Assembly (NCBI RefSeq): GCF_014648355.1
Contig: NZ_BMQY01000004.1
Span: forward strand, 483,924 to 547,923
DNA length: 64,000 nucleotides
Reading direction: 5' to 3'
DNA from: Couchioplanes azureus
GTDB lineage: Bacteria; Actinomycetota; Actinomycetes; Mycobacteriales; Micromonosporaceae
Shown: positions 24,481 through 33,259 of the stretch, piece by piece
Layout of the letters: each line of letters begins with the position of its first letter
How positions within the stretch are numbered: the first letter of the stretch is position 1
Notes under the pieces: generated by a model
Databases searched by the model: none
Seen by the model: the letters and a program-made list of their open reading frames with translations, nothing else
What the model was told of the DNA's origin: nothing
Program-made: the position numbers and the translations under genes

Positions 24481-25868
24481 CCACCGGACTGAACGGCACC
24501 GGAGTGAACGGCGCCGCGTGGCAGCCGCCGGTGCGGGCCGACGAGATGATCACCGCGCCCGTCTTCGAGCCCAGCGGCGCGGAGCTGCCGGCCGTCATCC
24601 TCGACGTCGACCTCGGCGACCCGCTGCCCACGGTCGCCGCGGTCGGACCCGACGGGCGCCGGGTGCTGCGGGCCTGGGTGCTGGTGCGCCTGTTCACCGA
24701 GCCGCTCGGCGCCCTGCTGACCGACGTGCCCGCCCCGGGCCTCAGCCCGGCCGGCCTGGCCGCCGCCATCGACGGCGAGCTGGGCGCGACGCTCGCGCCG
24801 CGCCTCGCCGCCCTGGGGCTGAGCGAGCTGCCGGTGGACGGCATCACCCCGGACACCGAGCCGGCCTTCCTCGCCCGGCGCCGCGAGGTGCTCGCCGACG
24901 CCCCGCCGATCACCGTGGTGATCTGCACCCGGGAGCGGCCCGGCGCGCTGGCCCGCTGCCTCGACAGCCTGCTCACCCAGGAGTACCCGGACTTCCGCGT
25001 GCTGGTGGTGGACAACGCGCCGGTCACCGACGCCACCGCCGAGGTGGTCCGCTCGGCGGCCCGCCGCGGCCCGGTCAGCTACCTGAAGGAGCCGAGGGCC
25101 GGTCTCTCGTTCGCCCGCAACGCCGCCGTCGCCGCCGCGCCGGGCGAGATCCTGGCCTGGATCGACGACGACGAGTACGCCGACCCGCACTGGCTCGCCG
25201 AGGTCGCCCGCGCGCTGGCCGACCACCCCGAGGCCGACGTGGTCTCCGGCGTGATCGTCCCGGCCGAGCTGGAGACGCAGGCGCAGCTGTGGTTCGAGCA
25301 GTTCGGCGGGCACAGCAAGGGCCGCGGGTTCAAGCCGGACGTGTTCAGCCCGGCCACCGCGCACATCCAGAGCCCGCTGTACCCGCTCCCGCCGTTCGGC
25401 ACCGGCGCGAACATGACCTTCCGCCCCGGCGTCATCGAGCGCATCGGCGGCTGGGACACCGCGCTGGGCGCGGGCACCCCCGCCATGGGCTCGGAGGACA
25501 CGCTGGCCTTCACCCAGGTGCTGGTCGGCGGCGGCACGATCGTCTACCAGCCCACCGCGGTGACCCACCACTACCACCGGCGCGACCTCGAGGGGCTGCA
25601 CAAGCAGATGGTCGGGTACGGCGCCGGGCTGACCGCCGCGTACACGAGCCTGCTGATGAAGCGCCCCGCTCTGCTGTGGCCGCTGCTGAAGCTCGTCCCG
25701 GGCGCGCTGCGGGACCTGACGAGCAAGGACAGCCTGCGCGTGTCGACGCTGCGCGAGGACTTCCCGCGCGAGCTGCTGACCGCCAACCGCCGGGGCATGC
25801 TGGCCGGTCCCCGGGCGTACCTGAAGGGCCGGCGGGCGGCCCGGGCCAAGGCCCGGAGCGGCCGCTGA
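24477..25868 (+). CDS. GT2 family glycosyltransferase with N-terminal extension
   Basis: The 463-residue protein carries an extra ~145-residue N-terminal domain (PAVILDVDLGDPLPTV, then VLVRLFTEPLGALL) followed by a GT-A domain: ITVVICTRERPGALARCLDSLL, LVVDNAPVTD, the metal motif AWIDDDEYADPHW and MGSEDTLAFTQV as the catalytic acidic pair. The N-terminal extension also occurs in other actinobacterial GT2 enzymes that I recognise only by pattern; its role is unknown. Translationally coupled to the previous gene, it is third in the glycan operon. Confidence 0.9.
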   Translation: MTTGLNGTGVNGAAWQPPVRADEMITAPVFEPSGAELPAVILDVDLGDPLPTVAAVGPDGRRVLRAWVLVRLFTEPLGALLTDVPAPGLSPAGLAAAIDGELGATLAPRLAALGLSELPVDGITPDTEPAFLARRREVLADAPPITVVICTRERPGALARCLDSLLTQEYPDFRVLVVDNAPVTDATAEVVRSAARRGPVSYLKEPRAGLSFARNAAVAAAPGEILAWIDDDEYADPHWLAEVARALADHPEADVVSGVIVPAELETQAQLWFEQFGGHSKGRGFKPDVFSPATAHIQSPLYPLPPFGTGANMTFRPGVIERIGGWDTALGAGTPAMGSEDTLAFTQVLVGGGTIVYQPTAVTHHYHRRDLEGLHKQMVGYGAGLTAAYTSLLMKRPALLWPLLKLVPGALRDLTSKDSLRVSTLREDFPRELLTANRRGMLAGPRAYLKGRRAARAKARSGR

Positions 25869-26169
25869 TCGTGGTGACTCCGCCGTTCTCCGGACAGTCG
25901 CCCGCCCACCGGGCATTCTCGGTACATATGTGGCGATCGGCGGGTGTCCCGCGCACCGCCCGCTGGAGAGGCGGGCCGGCGGGATGCTGACCGCGCCCGA
26001 CCCGAAACCCGAGGAACCGGTGCTGCGGCCGGCCGTACCCGCCACCTCGGCCCCGAAGCCGGAGAACCCGCACACCAGAACCGCCTTACCCGAGACCCCG
26101 CACTCTGCGGCCCCGAGCGACGACAACCGGCCGTCCGGGGCCCCCGACCACGCCCGGGAGGCCGCAACC
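25869..26169. other. 301-bp region before the GT-C-like gene, coding status uncertain
   Basis: The downstream frame is open through most of this stretch and offers GTG 25930 and ATG 25984. The codons here include TTA (about 26089), AGA, TCT and TGT, unusual for this genome, and neither start has a good ribosome-binding site. I treat it as leader sequence. If translated, it would add 62-80 Pro-rich residues and a bldA-type TTA codon. Confidence 0.5.
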
Positions 26170-29037
26170 ATGGCTGACCAGCGCGCGGCCGAGCCGGCAC
26201 GAGCCGAGGACGACGACCGCTCGCGGCCCGCCCCGCCGCGGGTGCGTCCCGGCGTGCCGCAGGGCAAGGACCGCCCGGCCGACCTGCAGACCACCTCCGG
26301 GGTGCCCAAAAAGCCCCTGCCCGGGACGGAGACGTCCCAGAAAAAGGACACCGAACGACAGAAGGGCACCGACCCTGCACCTGAGGTGGAGGTTGAGGGT
26401 GGCAACCCTGACCCTCGAGTAGAGGGTGAGGTCGACCCCGACCGGACCATGGTGGTCAGGCTGTTCACGACGCCGGAGAAGACCACGCCGGCTCCGCAGA
26501 CCCCGGCGGAGGACACCACGGCCGACGACGACGCCGAGGACGCGGGCGACGACGACGCGGCCGAGGACGCGACCGACGACGACGCGGCCGAGGACGCGAC
26601 CGACGACGACGCGGCCCAGGACGCGACCGACGACGACGCCGAGGACACCGCCGACGACCCCACGGCCCAGCACGCGACCGACGACGACGCCGAGGACGCG
26701 GGCGACGACGCGGCCCAGCACGCGACCGACGACGACGCCGAGGACACCGCCGACGACCCCACGGCCCAGCACGCGACCGACGACGACGCGGCCGAGGATG
26801 CGGCCGGCGAGGACGCCGGGGATACGGCCGACCCGGACGAGACCATGGTGATCAGCGTGCGGCCCCCGGGCCCCGCGCCCGCGGCGAAGGACGCGCCCGC
26901 CGCCTCCGCCGACGACACCGTCCTGCTGCCCGCCCGCAAGCCCGCGGACGCGGACGAGCAGGCCGGGAAGACCACCACGAAGTCGGACGGCGACGAAACG
27001 CCGCGGGACACGGCCGACGACACGATGGTCATCCTGGCCCGGCCCGCCGACGAGACCGTCGCCATTCCCGTCGCGGCCCTCGCCCCGCCCGCCGACCCGG
27101 ACGTCACCGCCGTCGTCCCGGTCGTGCCGGGACGCAAGGGCGGCATGCGCGGCTGGCTGCCCGGCGGGCCCGGCCCGGCCCGGGCGCCGAAGCCGGCGCG
27201 GCCCCGGCGGGAACCGCTGGACCTCGGCCACGCCCCCGCGGTGCTGACGATCTCCGCGCTGGGTGTGCTCATGGTCGCCCTGGCGTACGCCGGCGGCCGC
27301 GTCGGCACCGGCAACGCCCAGTTCGCTTACTGGGTGGGCCAGGTCGTGGTGTTCACCCCGGTCGTGGTCCGGCTGCTCAGCCGGCGCATGGCGGGGGTGG
27401 CCGAGTCGTTCGTGCTCGTCATGGGCCTGGCCCTGCACCAGTACCTGCTGAAGTGGATGTACAGCCCGGACCAGTTCCGGTTCCCGGACGAGCTGCAGCA
27501 CTGGCTCGCGACGACGATCATCGTCGAGTCCGGCGAGCTGTTCCAGCCGAACCCGGCCCTGCCGCCGGCGGTGCACTTCCCCGGCCTGGCCGAGATGGGC
27601 GCCGCGATCACCTCGATGACCGGGCTGCCGGTGACCGCGGCCGGGGTCGTCGTCGCCGGCATCGCGCACCTGCTCTTCGTGGCGGTGCTGTTCGCCGTGG
27701 TGCTGCGGGCGAGCAACTCCCCCGCGGTCGCCGGGGTCTGCTGCGCCACGTACGCGACCGCGCTGCACTACCTCTTCTTCAACTCGATGTTCCTGTACCA
27801 GACCGCCGCGCTGCCGTTCTTCATGCTGACGATCTGGGCGACCCGGCGGTGGCGCACCGGCGGTGGCCGGACGTACCTGGGGTTCGCGGTGGCCGCCGTC
27901 GCGCTGACCACGGTCAGCCACCACATCACCGCCTTCGCGCTGGTGCTCACGCTGACCCTGCTCGCGCTCTCGGAGCTGCTCGTGCGGCGGCCCCGGCGCT
28001 GGGATGCGCTGGTCATGCCGGCGGTGGCGGCGGCCGTGGTGGCGGCGTGGATGCTCACCGTGGCGCGCGACGTGCTGGGCTACCTCGAGGCCCCGGTCGA
28101 CCAGGTCGCCCGGACGATCTCCAACCTGCTCAGCGGCCGCGAGGAGGCCTCCTCCACCACGGCCGCGGTCAGCGTCGGGCAGCTCGTCGTGCAGGGCACC
28201 GGCCTGCTCGGGCTCTTCGTGCTCTACGTGGCCCTGGTCCGCGACATGATCCACCGGCACGACCGGGACTACTGGCGGTGGGCGGCGGTCGTCGGCGGCG
28301 CGATCTTCTTCGCCGGCAACGGCGTGCGCTTCCTCGGGCAGAACGGCCCCGAGATCGCCGGGCGGCTCTCCACCTTCACCTATGTGCCGATCTCCATCCT
28401 GGCCGCGATCGCCCTGGTCCGGGGCGTGCAGATCATTCCGGCCAAGGACGCCGAGGGGCACCGGTGGCGGGCGGCCGCACCGGCGATCGACGTCGTCCAT
28501 CCGGGCGGGTGGAACCTCTACAGCCGGGTCGCCGCCGGCTCCGCGATGATCACTCTGCTGATGATCGGCGCCCGCGCGGGCGGCTGGCCGCCGCTGCAGT
28601 CGATCCTGCCGGGCCCGTACCTGGCGGGCGGATTCGAGCGGTCCGTCGACGCGTACGGGATGGACGCCGCCGACTGGCAGCGGCGCACGCTGGGCCCGGG
28701 CAACCGGGTCGGCGGCGACGTGACGTCGGTGTCGCTGGCCTCCACCTACGGCCGCCAGGATCCGGTGCGCGAGGTCGGCCCGCTGTACTACGCCGAGGAC
28801 TGGGGACTGGAGCAGGAGCAGTTCGCCGGCGGCCTGTCACTGCAGTACCTGGTCGTGGACCGGCGACTGGCGGAGCAGCTCCCGGAGGGCGGGGCCTACT
28901 TCGAGAACGATCCGAACGCGGGGTCCATCACCGAGCCGCTGAGCGTCGCGCAGATCGCCAAGTTCGACACGCTGCTCGAGGTCGACCGGCTCTACGACAA
29001 CGGCACCGTCCGCGTCTACCGCATGGGGGCCCAGTGA
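26170..29037 (+). CDS. Polytopic GT-C-like membrane protein with long acidic repeat arm
   Basis: The ~955-residue protein has two halves. Residues 1-355 are disordered and strongly acidic, with DATDDDAAE-type repeats and four MVV/MVI patches. From about residue 355 onward there are roughly 11-12 hydrophobic helices with a FPDELQHWL loop after the second or third, a position where GT-C enzymes carry catalytic acids, and SHHITAF in a later helix. The C-terminal ~150 residues form a soluble extracytoplasmic domain (YYAEDWGLEQEQF). Start ATG 26170 follows GGGAGG by 8 bases. It could use the lipid-linked sugar made by the DPM1-like enzyme; that is inference. Its stop overlaps the next start (GTGA). 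Confidence 0.8.
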   Translation: MADQRAAEPARAEDDDRSRPAPPRVRPGVPQGKDRPADLQTTSGVPKKPLPGTETSQKKDTERQKGTDPAPEVEVEGGNPDPRVEGEVDPDRTMVVRLFTTPEKTTPAPQTPAEDTTADDDAEDAGDDDAAEDATDDDAAEDATDDDAAQDATDDDAEDTADDPTAQHATDDDAEDAGDDAAQHATDDDAEDTADDPTAQHATDDDAAEDAAGEDAGDTADPDETMVISVRPPGPAPAAKDAPAASADDTVLLPARKPADADEQAGKTTTKSDGDETPRDTADDTMVILARPADETVAIPVAALAPPADPDVTAVVPVVPGRKGGMRGWLPGGPGPARAPKPARPRREPLDLGHAPAVLTISALGVLMVALAYAGGRVGTGNAQFAYWVGQVVVFTPVVVRLLSRRMAGVAESFVLVMGLALHQYLLKWMYSPDQFRFPDELQHWLATTIIVESGELFQPNPALPPAVHFPGLAEMGAAITSMTGLPVTAAGVVVAGIAHLLFVAVLFAVVLRASNSPAVAGVCCATYATALHYLFFNSMFLYQTAALPFFMLTIWATRRWRTGGGRTYLGFAVAAVALTTVSHHITAFALVLTLTLLALSELLVRRPRRWDALVMPAVAAAVVAAWMLTVARDVLGYLEAPVDQVARTISNLLSGREEASSTTAAVSVGQLVVQGTGLLGLFVLYVALVRDMIHRHDRDYWRWAAVVGGAIFFAGNGVRFLGQNGPEIAGRLSTFTYVPISILAAIALVRGVQIIPAKDAEGHRWRAAAPAIDVVHPGGWNLYSRVAAGSAMITLLMIGARAGGWPPLQSILPGPYLAGGFERSVDAYGMDAADWQRRTLGPGNRVGGDVTSVSLASTYGRQDPVREVGPLYYAEDWGLEQEQFAGGLSLQYLVVDRRLAEQLPEGGAYFENDPNAGSITEPLSVAQIAKFDTLLEVDRLYDNGTVRVYRMGAQ
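26524..26808 (+). repeat. 27-bp acidic-arm repeats with a ~96-bp higher-order repeat
   Basis: Basic 27-bp units of the form GCGACCGACGACGACGCGGC plus GAGGAC encode DATDDDAAE. A larger block (GAGGACACCGCCGACGACCC followed by CACGGCCCAGCACGCGACC) recurs about 97 bp later. All copies stay in frame. Confidence 0.85.
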
Positions 29038-29927
29038 CCGCGATGCGCACGCGCGTCCTCGCCGTGCTGACCGTGGCGGCCGGCGCCGCCGTACTCGCCG
29101 GGCCGGGGCCGCTGCCCGTCGCCGGCGGGATGCTGCTGGGCTTCGTGCTGCCCGGCATGGCACTGACCGGGGCGTTGTTCCCCGGCCGTACCCTCTCCCC
29201 GGTCGAGCGCACCCTGCTCGCCCCGGCGCTCAGCCTGGGCGCGCTGGTCGTCGCCGGCCTGGGCATCCACCTGACGGGCGCGGACCTGGACCGGCTGTCG
29301 TGGACCGTCGCCACGGTGGGCGTGACGCTGGTGGGTCTGCTCGTCGCCGTGCTGCGGCCCCGGCTGTCCGCCGCGGCGCCGGCGGGCCAGGAGGAGGCCG
29401 CGCCGGCGGGCGAGGCGCTGCCGGTCCTGCCGCTCTCCGAGCGGGACGCGGAGGCGGTGGCCGAGGCGCACACGATCGCCATGTCGGTGGCGCCGGTCGA
29501 GGCCGCGCGGGAGCCCGCCGCGACGGAGCAGTCCCCGCGGCTGCGCCTGGCGCGCCAGCTGCTGCCGCTGGCGCTGGTCCTCGCCATCCTCGGCGGCGCG
29601 AGCTGGCTCTCCTTCGGCACGTCGCGGGAGCTGTACGACACCGAGGTGACCGCCCTGTCGGCCGCGCCGCCCGGCCCGGTGGACTCGCGGGGCAACCGGA
29701 CCGTGACGGTGTCGGCGACCGGGCTGCTCGCCGAGGACGCTCCGTACACGTTGACGGTGACCGGGACGCCCGGCACCGCGCCGTCGCGCCGGACCATCAC
29801 GGTCGGCGCCGACGGGACCTGGAGCGAGAACCTGAGCGTGCCGGGCGACGAGCGGACGACCGTGAGCCTGTTCCGGGCCGGCGACACCTCGGCCTACCGG
29901 ACGCTGTACATCAGCGCGGCCGAGTAG
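29034..29927 (+). CDS. Membrane protein with extracytoplasmic beta domain, DUF1616-like
   Basis: The 297-residue protein has two or three hydrophobic helices near the N-terminus (VLAVLTVAAGAAVLAG; MLLGFVLPGMALTGALF; LLAPALSLGALVVAGLGIHL) and a further helix at about residues 180-195. A predicted outside domain of ~100 residues ends the protein (VTVSATGLLAEDAPYTLTV, RRTITVGADGTW). The arrangement resembles DUF1616 proteins found beside archaeal and actinobacterial glycosylation genes. GTG 29034 overlaps the previous stop; ATG 29043 is an alternative. Probably a partner of the GT-C-like protein. Confidence 0.75.
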   Translation: MTAMRTRVLAVLTVAAGAAVLAGPGPLPVAGGMLLGFVLPGMALTGALFPGRTLSPVERTLLAPALSLGALVVAGLGIHLTGADLDRLSWTVATVGVTLVGLLVAVLRPRLSAAAPAGQEEAAPAGEALPVLPLSERDAEAVAEAHTIAMSVAPVEAAREPAATEQSPRLRLARQLLPLALVLAILGGASWLSFGTSRELYDTEVTALSAAPPGPVDSRGNRTVTVSATGLLAEDAPYTLTVTGTPGTAPSRRTITVGADGTWSENLSVPGDERTTVSLFRAGDTSAYRTLYISAAE

Positions 29928-29997
29928 GGCCGCCGCCACCCCGGGGGTGACACGTTCCGGGTCGCTCGCGGGGGCACGGCATACTTGTCCGCGTCAC

Positions 29998-30070
29998 GCG
30001 ACTGGCGGCATCGAGGATGGACCACCATCGGGGAGCTCGTCGTGGGCGCCGTCCGCCTGGGTGCCCACGG
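29998..30070 (+). promoter_or_regulatory. ZTP (pfl) riboswitch upstream of folD
   Basis: The 5' domain reads GCGACTGGCGG, then nested stems CGAG/CTCG (30012-30015 with 30036-30039) and GATGG/CCATC (30016-30020 with 30025-30029), with the conserved GGGGAG on the 3' side. The 3' domain is a hairpin GTGGGC/GCCCAC (30042-30047 with 30063-30068) whose loop carries CCGCCTGGG (30053-30061), the hallmark of the ZTP/ZMP-binding pfl motif. It ends 15 nt before the folD ATG, overlapping the region just 5' of the GGGAG ribosome-binding site, so translational control is likely. ZTP riboswitches are known upstream of folD, where they raise one-carbon metabolism when 10-formyl-THF is low. Confidence 0.85.
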
Positions 30071-30084
30071 TCTGGGAGACGCGC

Positions 30085-30969
30085 ATGTCCGAAACCCCTC
30101 CGGCGCCCGCTCACGAGGCACGGTCGCTGCCCGGCAAGCCCGTCGCCGACGCGGTCCTGGCCGACGTCGCCCGGCGGGTGGCGAAGCTGCGCGAGGGCGG
30201 CGTCCAGCCCTCGCTGGCCACCATCCTGGTCGGCGACGACGACGCCAGCGCGGGTTACATCCGGATCAAGCAGCGCCAGGCCGCCGAGCTGGGCTTCGTC
30301 TCGCCGCACGAGCACCTGCCGGCCGACGCGACGCAGGACGACCTGCACCGGGTGATCGACCGGCTGAACGCCGACCCCGCCGTGCACGCCCTGTTGATCC
30401 AGTACCCGCCGCCGGCCCACATCGACTACGACACCGCGCTGATGACCGTGGACCCCGACAAGGACGTCGACGGCATGCACCCGCTCAACCTGGGCCGGCT
30501 GTCGGTCGGGCTGCCGGGGCCGCGGCCCTGCACCCCGGCCGGCATCGAGGCCCTGCTGGCCCACTACGAGATCCCGGTGGCCGGCCGCGAGGTGGTCATC
30601 CTGGGCCGGGGCGCCACCATCGGCCGGCCGCTGGCCATGCTGCTGTCGCAGAAGCGCCCGACCGCCAACGCCGCGGTGACCGTGGTCCACACCGGGGTGC
30701 CGGACTGGGAGCGCTACACCCGGCGCGCCGACGTCCTCGTCGCGGCCGCGGGCGTTCCCGGCATCATCCAGCCCGAGCACGTGCGGCCCGGCGCGACCGT
30801 CATCGGCGCGGGCGTGCGCTACGAGGGCCGCCGGCTGCTGCCCGACGTGGCGGAGGAGGTCGCCCAGGTGGCGGGCGCGCTCACCCCGCGGGTCGGCGGC
30901 GTCGGCCCGACGACGGTGGCGATGCTGTTCCGCAACGCGATCGAGGCCGCGGAGAAGGCCTCCCGCTGA
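30085..30969 (+). CDS. folD: Bifunctional methylenetetrahydrofolate dehydrogenase/methenyltetrahydrofolate cyclohydrolase
   Basis: FolD interconverts 5,10-methylene-, 5,10-methenyl- and 10-formyl-tetrahydrofolate using NADP. The 294-residue length is standard. The catalytic YxxxK is in SAGYIRIKQRQ, the substrate region in DPDKDVDGMHPLNLGRL, followed by PCTPAGI, and the dinucleotide site is GRGATIGRPLAMLL. Near the C-terminus VGGVGPTTVAML is kept, although the usual preceding Pro is Arg-Val here. GGGAG lies 7 bases before the ATG. Expression is probably controlled by the ZTP riboswitch directly upstream. Confidence 0.97.
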   Translation: MSETPPAPAHEARSLPGKPVADAVLADVARRVAKLREGGVQPSLATILVGDDDASAGYIRIKQRQAAELGFVSPHEHLPADATQDDLHRVIDRLNADPAVHALLIQYPPPAHIDYDTALMTVDPDKDVDGMHPLNLGRLSVGLPGPRPCTPAGIEALLAHYEIPVAGREVVILGRGATIGRPLAMLLSQKRPTANAAVTVVHTGVPDWERYTRRADVLVAAAGVPGIIQPEHVRPGATVIGAGVRYEGRRLLPDVAEEVAQVAGALTPRVGGVGPTTVAMLFRNAIEAAEKASR

Positions 30970-30977
30970 ACCGGGCG

Positions 30978-31000
30978 CCGGCCCCGGTCGCCGGGGCCGG
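30978..31000. terminator. Bidirectional terminator hairpin between folD and GH26 genes
   Basis: CCGGCCCCGG (30978-30987) and CCGGGGCCGG (30991-31000) form a perfect 10-bp stem with a 3-nt loop, 8 bp after the folD stop and 3 bp before the stop of the convergent gene. There is no U-tract, as is usual in high-GC actinobacteria. Confidence 0.8.
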
Positions 31001-31003
31001 TCC

Positions 31004-32098
31004 TCAGCCGCTGAAGCGCGCGCTCCTCGCCATCGCCACGTACGCGGCCAGCGCCTCGGCGTCGGTGTCCACCCGCCACTTCTCGGTGAACCCGGGGTGG
31101 GTGTCGGTGTCGAACCAGGCCACGCCGCCCACCGCCGGGTGCGCCTCGACCCAGCGGGCGAAGAGCCTGATCCAGTCCGCCTTGGTGCGGCCGCCGCGGT
31201 CCACCGCGCCCACCTCGGTGATCAGGATGGGCTTGCGGGCCGCGTACGAGCGGTAGATCGGGCCGAACAGCGTCTCCGGCGTCTCCCGGCGCAGGTTGTA
31301 GCCGGAGACGCCGACCCAGTCGACGTACTTGTCGCCGGGGTACAGCGCCCCCATCGTGTTCCAGCCGGCGTTCGGCGAGGAGTTCCAGTTCGGGCTCCAC
31401 ACCCAGGCGACGTTCGTGGCGCCCTCCTTGGCGAAGATGTCGTGCATCCGCCGCCAGGACTGGATGAAGCCGGCCGGGTTCTTGCCGTTGCGCGCGGGCG
31501 ACCAGTCGTACCAGTCGCCGTTCATCTCCCAGGCCCAGCGCAGCAGCACCGGCCGGCCCAGGCTCTTGAGCCGGCGGGCGGCACGGGCGATCAGCTCGTC
31601 GCTGGCGCCCGCGATGATCTCGGCGTACGCGGTGCCCCGCCAGGAGACCATCGGCACGGCCTGGGCGGGCAGCCCCTCGATGGCGGCGGGCAGCGGGTCC
31701 GGCCAGTCGTAGAAGACGTGCACGATCCGTTCGTCGCGGCCGAGCTGCTGCCGGCGCAGCGCCTGTGCCTGGGTCGCGGTCTTGCCGGACAGCGACAGGT
31801 ACGCGCCCAGCATGGCCTTGCCCGAGCGGAACGGCACCGGGCCGCCGCCCTCGGTGACGACCTTCGGCGGCGCGCTCGCCGCGGCCGCCTTCGTCCCCGG
31901 CCGCCCGGGCGAGCTGGTGGCCTCGGCCGCGGTGTCGTCCGGACGCAGCTGCTGCACGGCGACGGTCGCCGCGGGGACCGCCGCCAGCGCGGCGAGGCCG
32001 AGCAGGTGGCGGCGGGTCAACGGGGGGCGCGGTGCGCGGTGCGCGGGACCCGCACCCGGGTCCAGGGCCCGGCGCGGTGCGCGGTGCGCGGGGCTCAT
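31004..32098 (-). CDS. Tat-exported GH26-type glycoside hydrolase (beta-mannanase-like)
   Basis: The 364-residue protein has a twin-arginine signal, LTRRHLLGLAALAAVPAATVAV, at about residues 28-49, then an Ala/Thr-rich linker. The TIM-barrel domain shows GH26 hallmarks: RPVLLRWAWEMNGDW with the acid/base Glu (~188) and PILITEVGAVD with the nucleophile Glu (~294), plus VAWVWSPNWNSSP. GH26 enzymes cleave beta-1,4-mannans or related glycans outside the cell. ATG 32098 overlaps the stop of the deacetylase gene upstream (ATGA), so both products act on the same polymer by inference. In a glycan-export locus it could be a trimming hydrolase rather than a nutrient enzyme. Confidence 0.88.
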   Translation of the reverse strand: MSPAHRAPRRALDPGAGPAHRAPRPPLTRRHLLGLAALAAVPAATVAVQQLRPDDTAAEATSSPGRPGTKAAAASAPPKVVTEGGGPVPFRSGKAMLGAYLSLSGKTATQAQALRRQQLGRDERIVHVFYDWPDPLPAAIEGLPAQAVPMVSWRGTAYAEIIAGASDELIARAARRLKSLGRPVLLRWAWEMNGDWYDWSPARNGKNPAGFIQSWRRMHDIFAKEGATNVAWVWSPNWNSSPNAGWNTMGALYPGDKYVDWVGVSGYNLRRETPETLFGPIYRSYAARKPILITEVGAVDRGGRTKADWIRLFARWVEAHPAVGGVAWFDTDTHPGFTEKWRVDTDAEALAAYVAMARSARFSG

Positions 32099-32907
32099 GT
32101 CAGGTTCCGCCCGGCGGCGCGGGCGATCCGGCGCACCATCCGCCAGCCGGGCTGGGCGAGCTGCTTGAGCCGCGGCACCAGCGGCGAGCCGCCGCCGGCG
32201 ACGAGGGCGACCAGGTCGGCGCCGGTCATGTCCGGGGTGGGCTGCAACCGCGGCACGGCGAACCGCCGCTCGCCCGGCGTGTGCAGGCGCCGGCCCACCT
32301 CGGTGGCGTTGTCGTGCCCGGCGGCCAGCACCGCGGCGCGGACCTTGGCGCCGTTGTAGCCGTGCGGGTAGGCGAAGCTGCGCACCCGCCGCCCGAGCCG
32401 CTGCTCCAGCTCGTCCTTGCTGCGCGTCGTCTCCTCGCGCAGCTCGGCGGCGCTCAGCACGTCGAGCGGGTGGTGGATGAGGCTGTGGTTGCCGATCTCG
32501 ATGCCGGCCTCGGCGACCTCGGCCAGCTCGTCCCAGGTGAGCAGCTTGCCGAAGTCGGGCGACCAGCGGCCCAGCCAGTCGGCGTACGCGCCGAGGTGCC
32601 CGACCGAGGCGTAGAGCGTGGCGCCCGCGCCGGCCTCGGCGAGCACGGGCACGCCCTGGGTGAGGAAGTCGCGGTAGCCGTCGTCGAAGGTGACCGCGAG
32701 CAGCTTGTCGGTGCATCCCTGCTCGAGCAGGTCGAGGGCCTCGGTGAGCCCGACGAGCCGGTAGCCGGCCGCGGTGAGCGCGGCGAGCTGCTCGGCGAGG
32801 CGCTTCGGCGGCACCGCCAGGTCGCGCAGCGGACCGGCGACCGCGGACACGGAGTGGTACATCAACGCCGGCATGGTCTCCCACGCCGGCGGCGCCGTGA
32901 CGCTCAC
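32095..32907 (-). CDS. NodB-type polysaccharide deacetylase
   Basis: The 270-residue protein carries NodB homology motifs: MYHSV near the N-terminus, AVTFDDGYRDF (catalytic Asp, metal Asp at about residues 73-74), GNHSLIHHPLDVLS (metal His pair, ~139-143) and SFAYPHGYN. This CE4 family removes N- or O-acetyl groups from glycans using Zn or Co. No signal peptide is evident, so the protein may act in the cytoplasm or be mis-started. It is the first gene of the deacetylase-GH26 pair and may modify the exported glycan of the neighbouring locus. Confidence 0.9.
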   Translation of the reverse strand: MSVTAPPAWETMPALMYHSVSAVAGPLRDLAVPPKRLAEQLAALTAAGYRLVGLTEALDLLEQGCTDKLLAVTFDDGYRDFLTQGVPVLAEAGAGATLYASVGHLGAYADWLGRWSPDFGKLLTWDELAEVAEAGIEIGNHSLIHHPLDVLSAAELREETTRSKDELEQRLGRRVRSFAYPHGYNGAKVRAAVLAAGHDNATEVGRRLHTPGERRFAVPRLQPTPDMTGADLVALVAGGGSPLVPRLKQLAQPGWRMVRRIARAAGRNLT

Positions 32908-33028
32908 CGTAGTTCCTCCCCCGCGCTGCCGGACATGACCATTATCGGTCCGCGGCCCAGCAAGCTTCGTGGTTCGGCGAAGTCTTCGCCCGGGGCGGCG
33001 GCGCCATGTCCGCGCCGATCACGCCACG

Positions 33029-33259
33029 TTACGGGGCACTTTCCGCAGTGTCCAGCACGACCGCGGCGACGACCGCGGAGACATCGGCCACGGTCATTCG
33101 CACGGTTCCGCCCCGCGTCGCCAGGCCCCGGTCCGCCCCGTAGGCGACGACGCCCGCGTGCTCCAGCTCGTCGCAGAGCACCGCGAGGCGCCGTTCGATC
33201 CGGGCGGCGAGGTGCTCGGCGAGGTCTTCGTGCCGGGCGGCGGGAATCTGCACGGTCAT
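33029..33259 (-). CDS. 76-residue hypothetical protein
   Basis: The small soluble protein begins MTVQIPAARHEDLAEHLAARIERRL and is mostly helical, with a hydrophobic VAAVVL tail segment. AAAGGTGA lies 6 bases before ATG 33259, and codon bias is normal. I do not recognise the family. It is divergent from the small membrane protein gene at 33459, sharing a ~200-bp promoter region. Confidence 0.65.
   Translation of the reverse strand: MTVQIPAARHEDLAEHLAARIERRLAVLCDELEHAGVVAYGADRGLATRGGTVRMTVADVSAVVAAVVLDTAESAP

Noticed and set aside
24288..27314. Large Ser/Ala-rich minus-strand frame opposite the acidic repeats
   Set aside because: A by-product of the GAC/GCG repeats; the plus-strand protein has membrane helices and a good ribosome-binding site.
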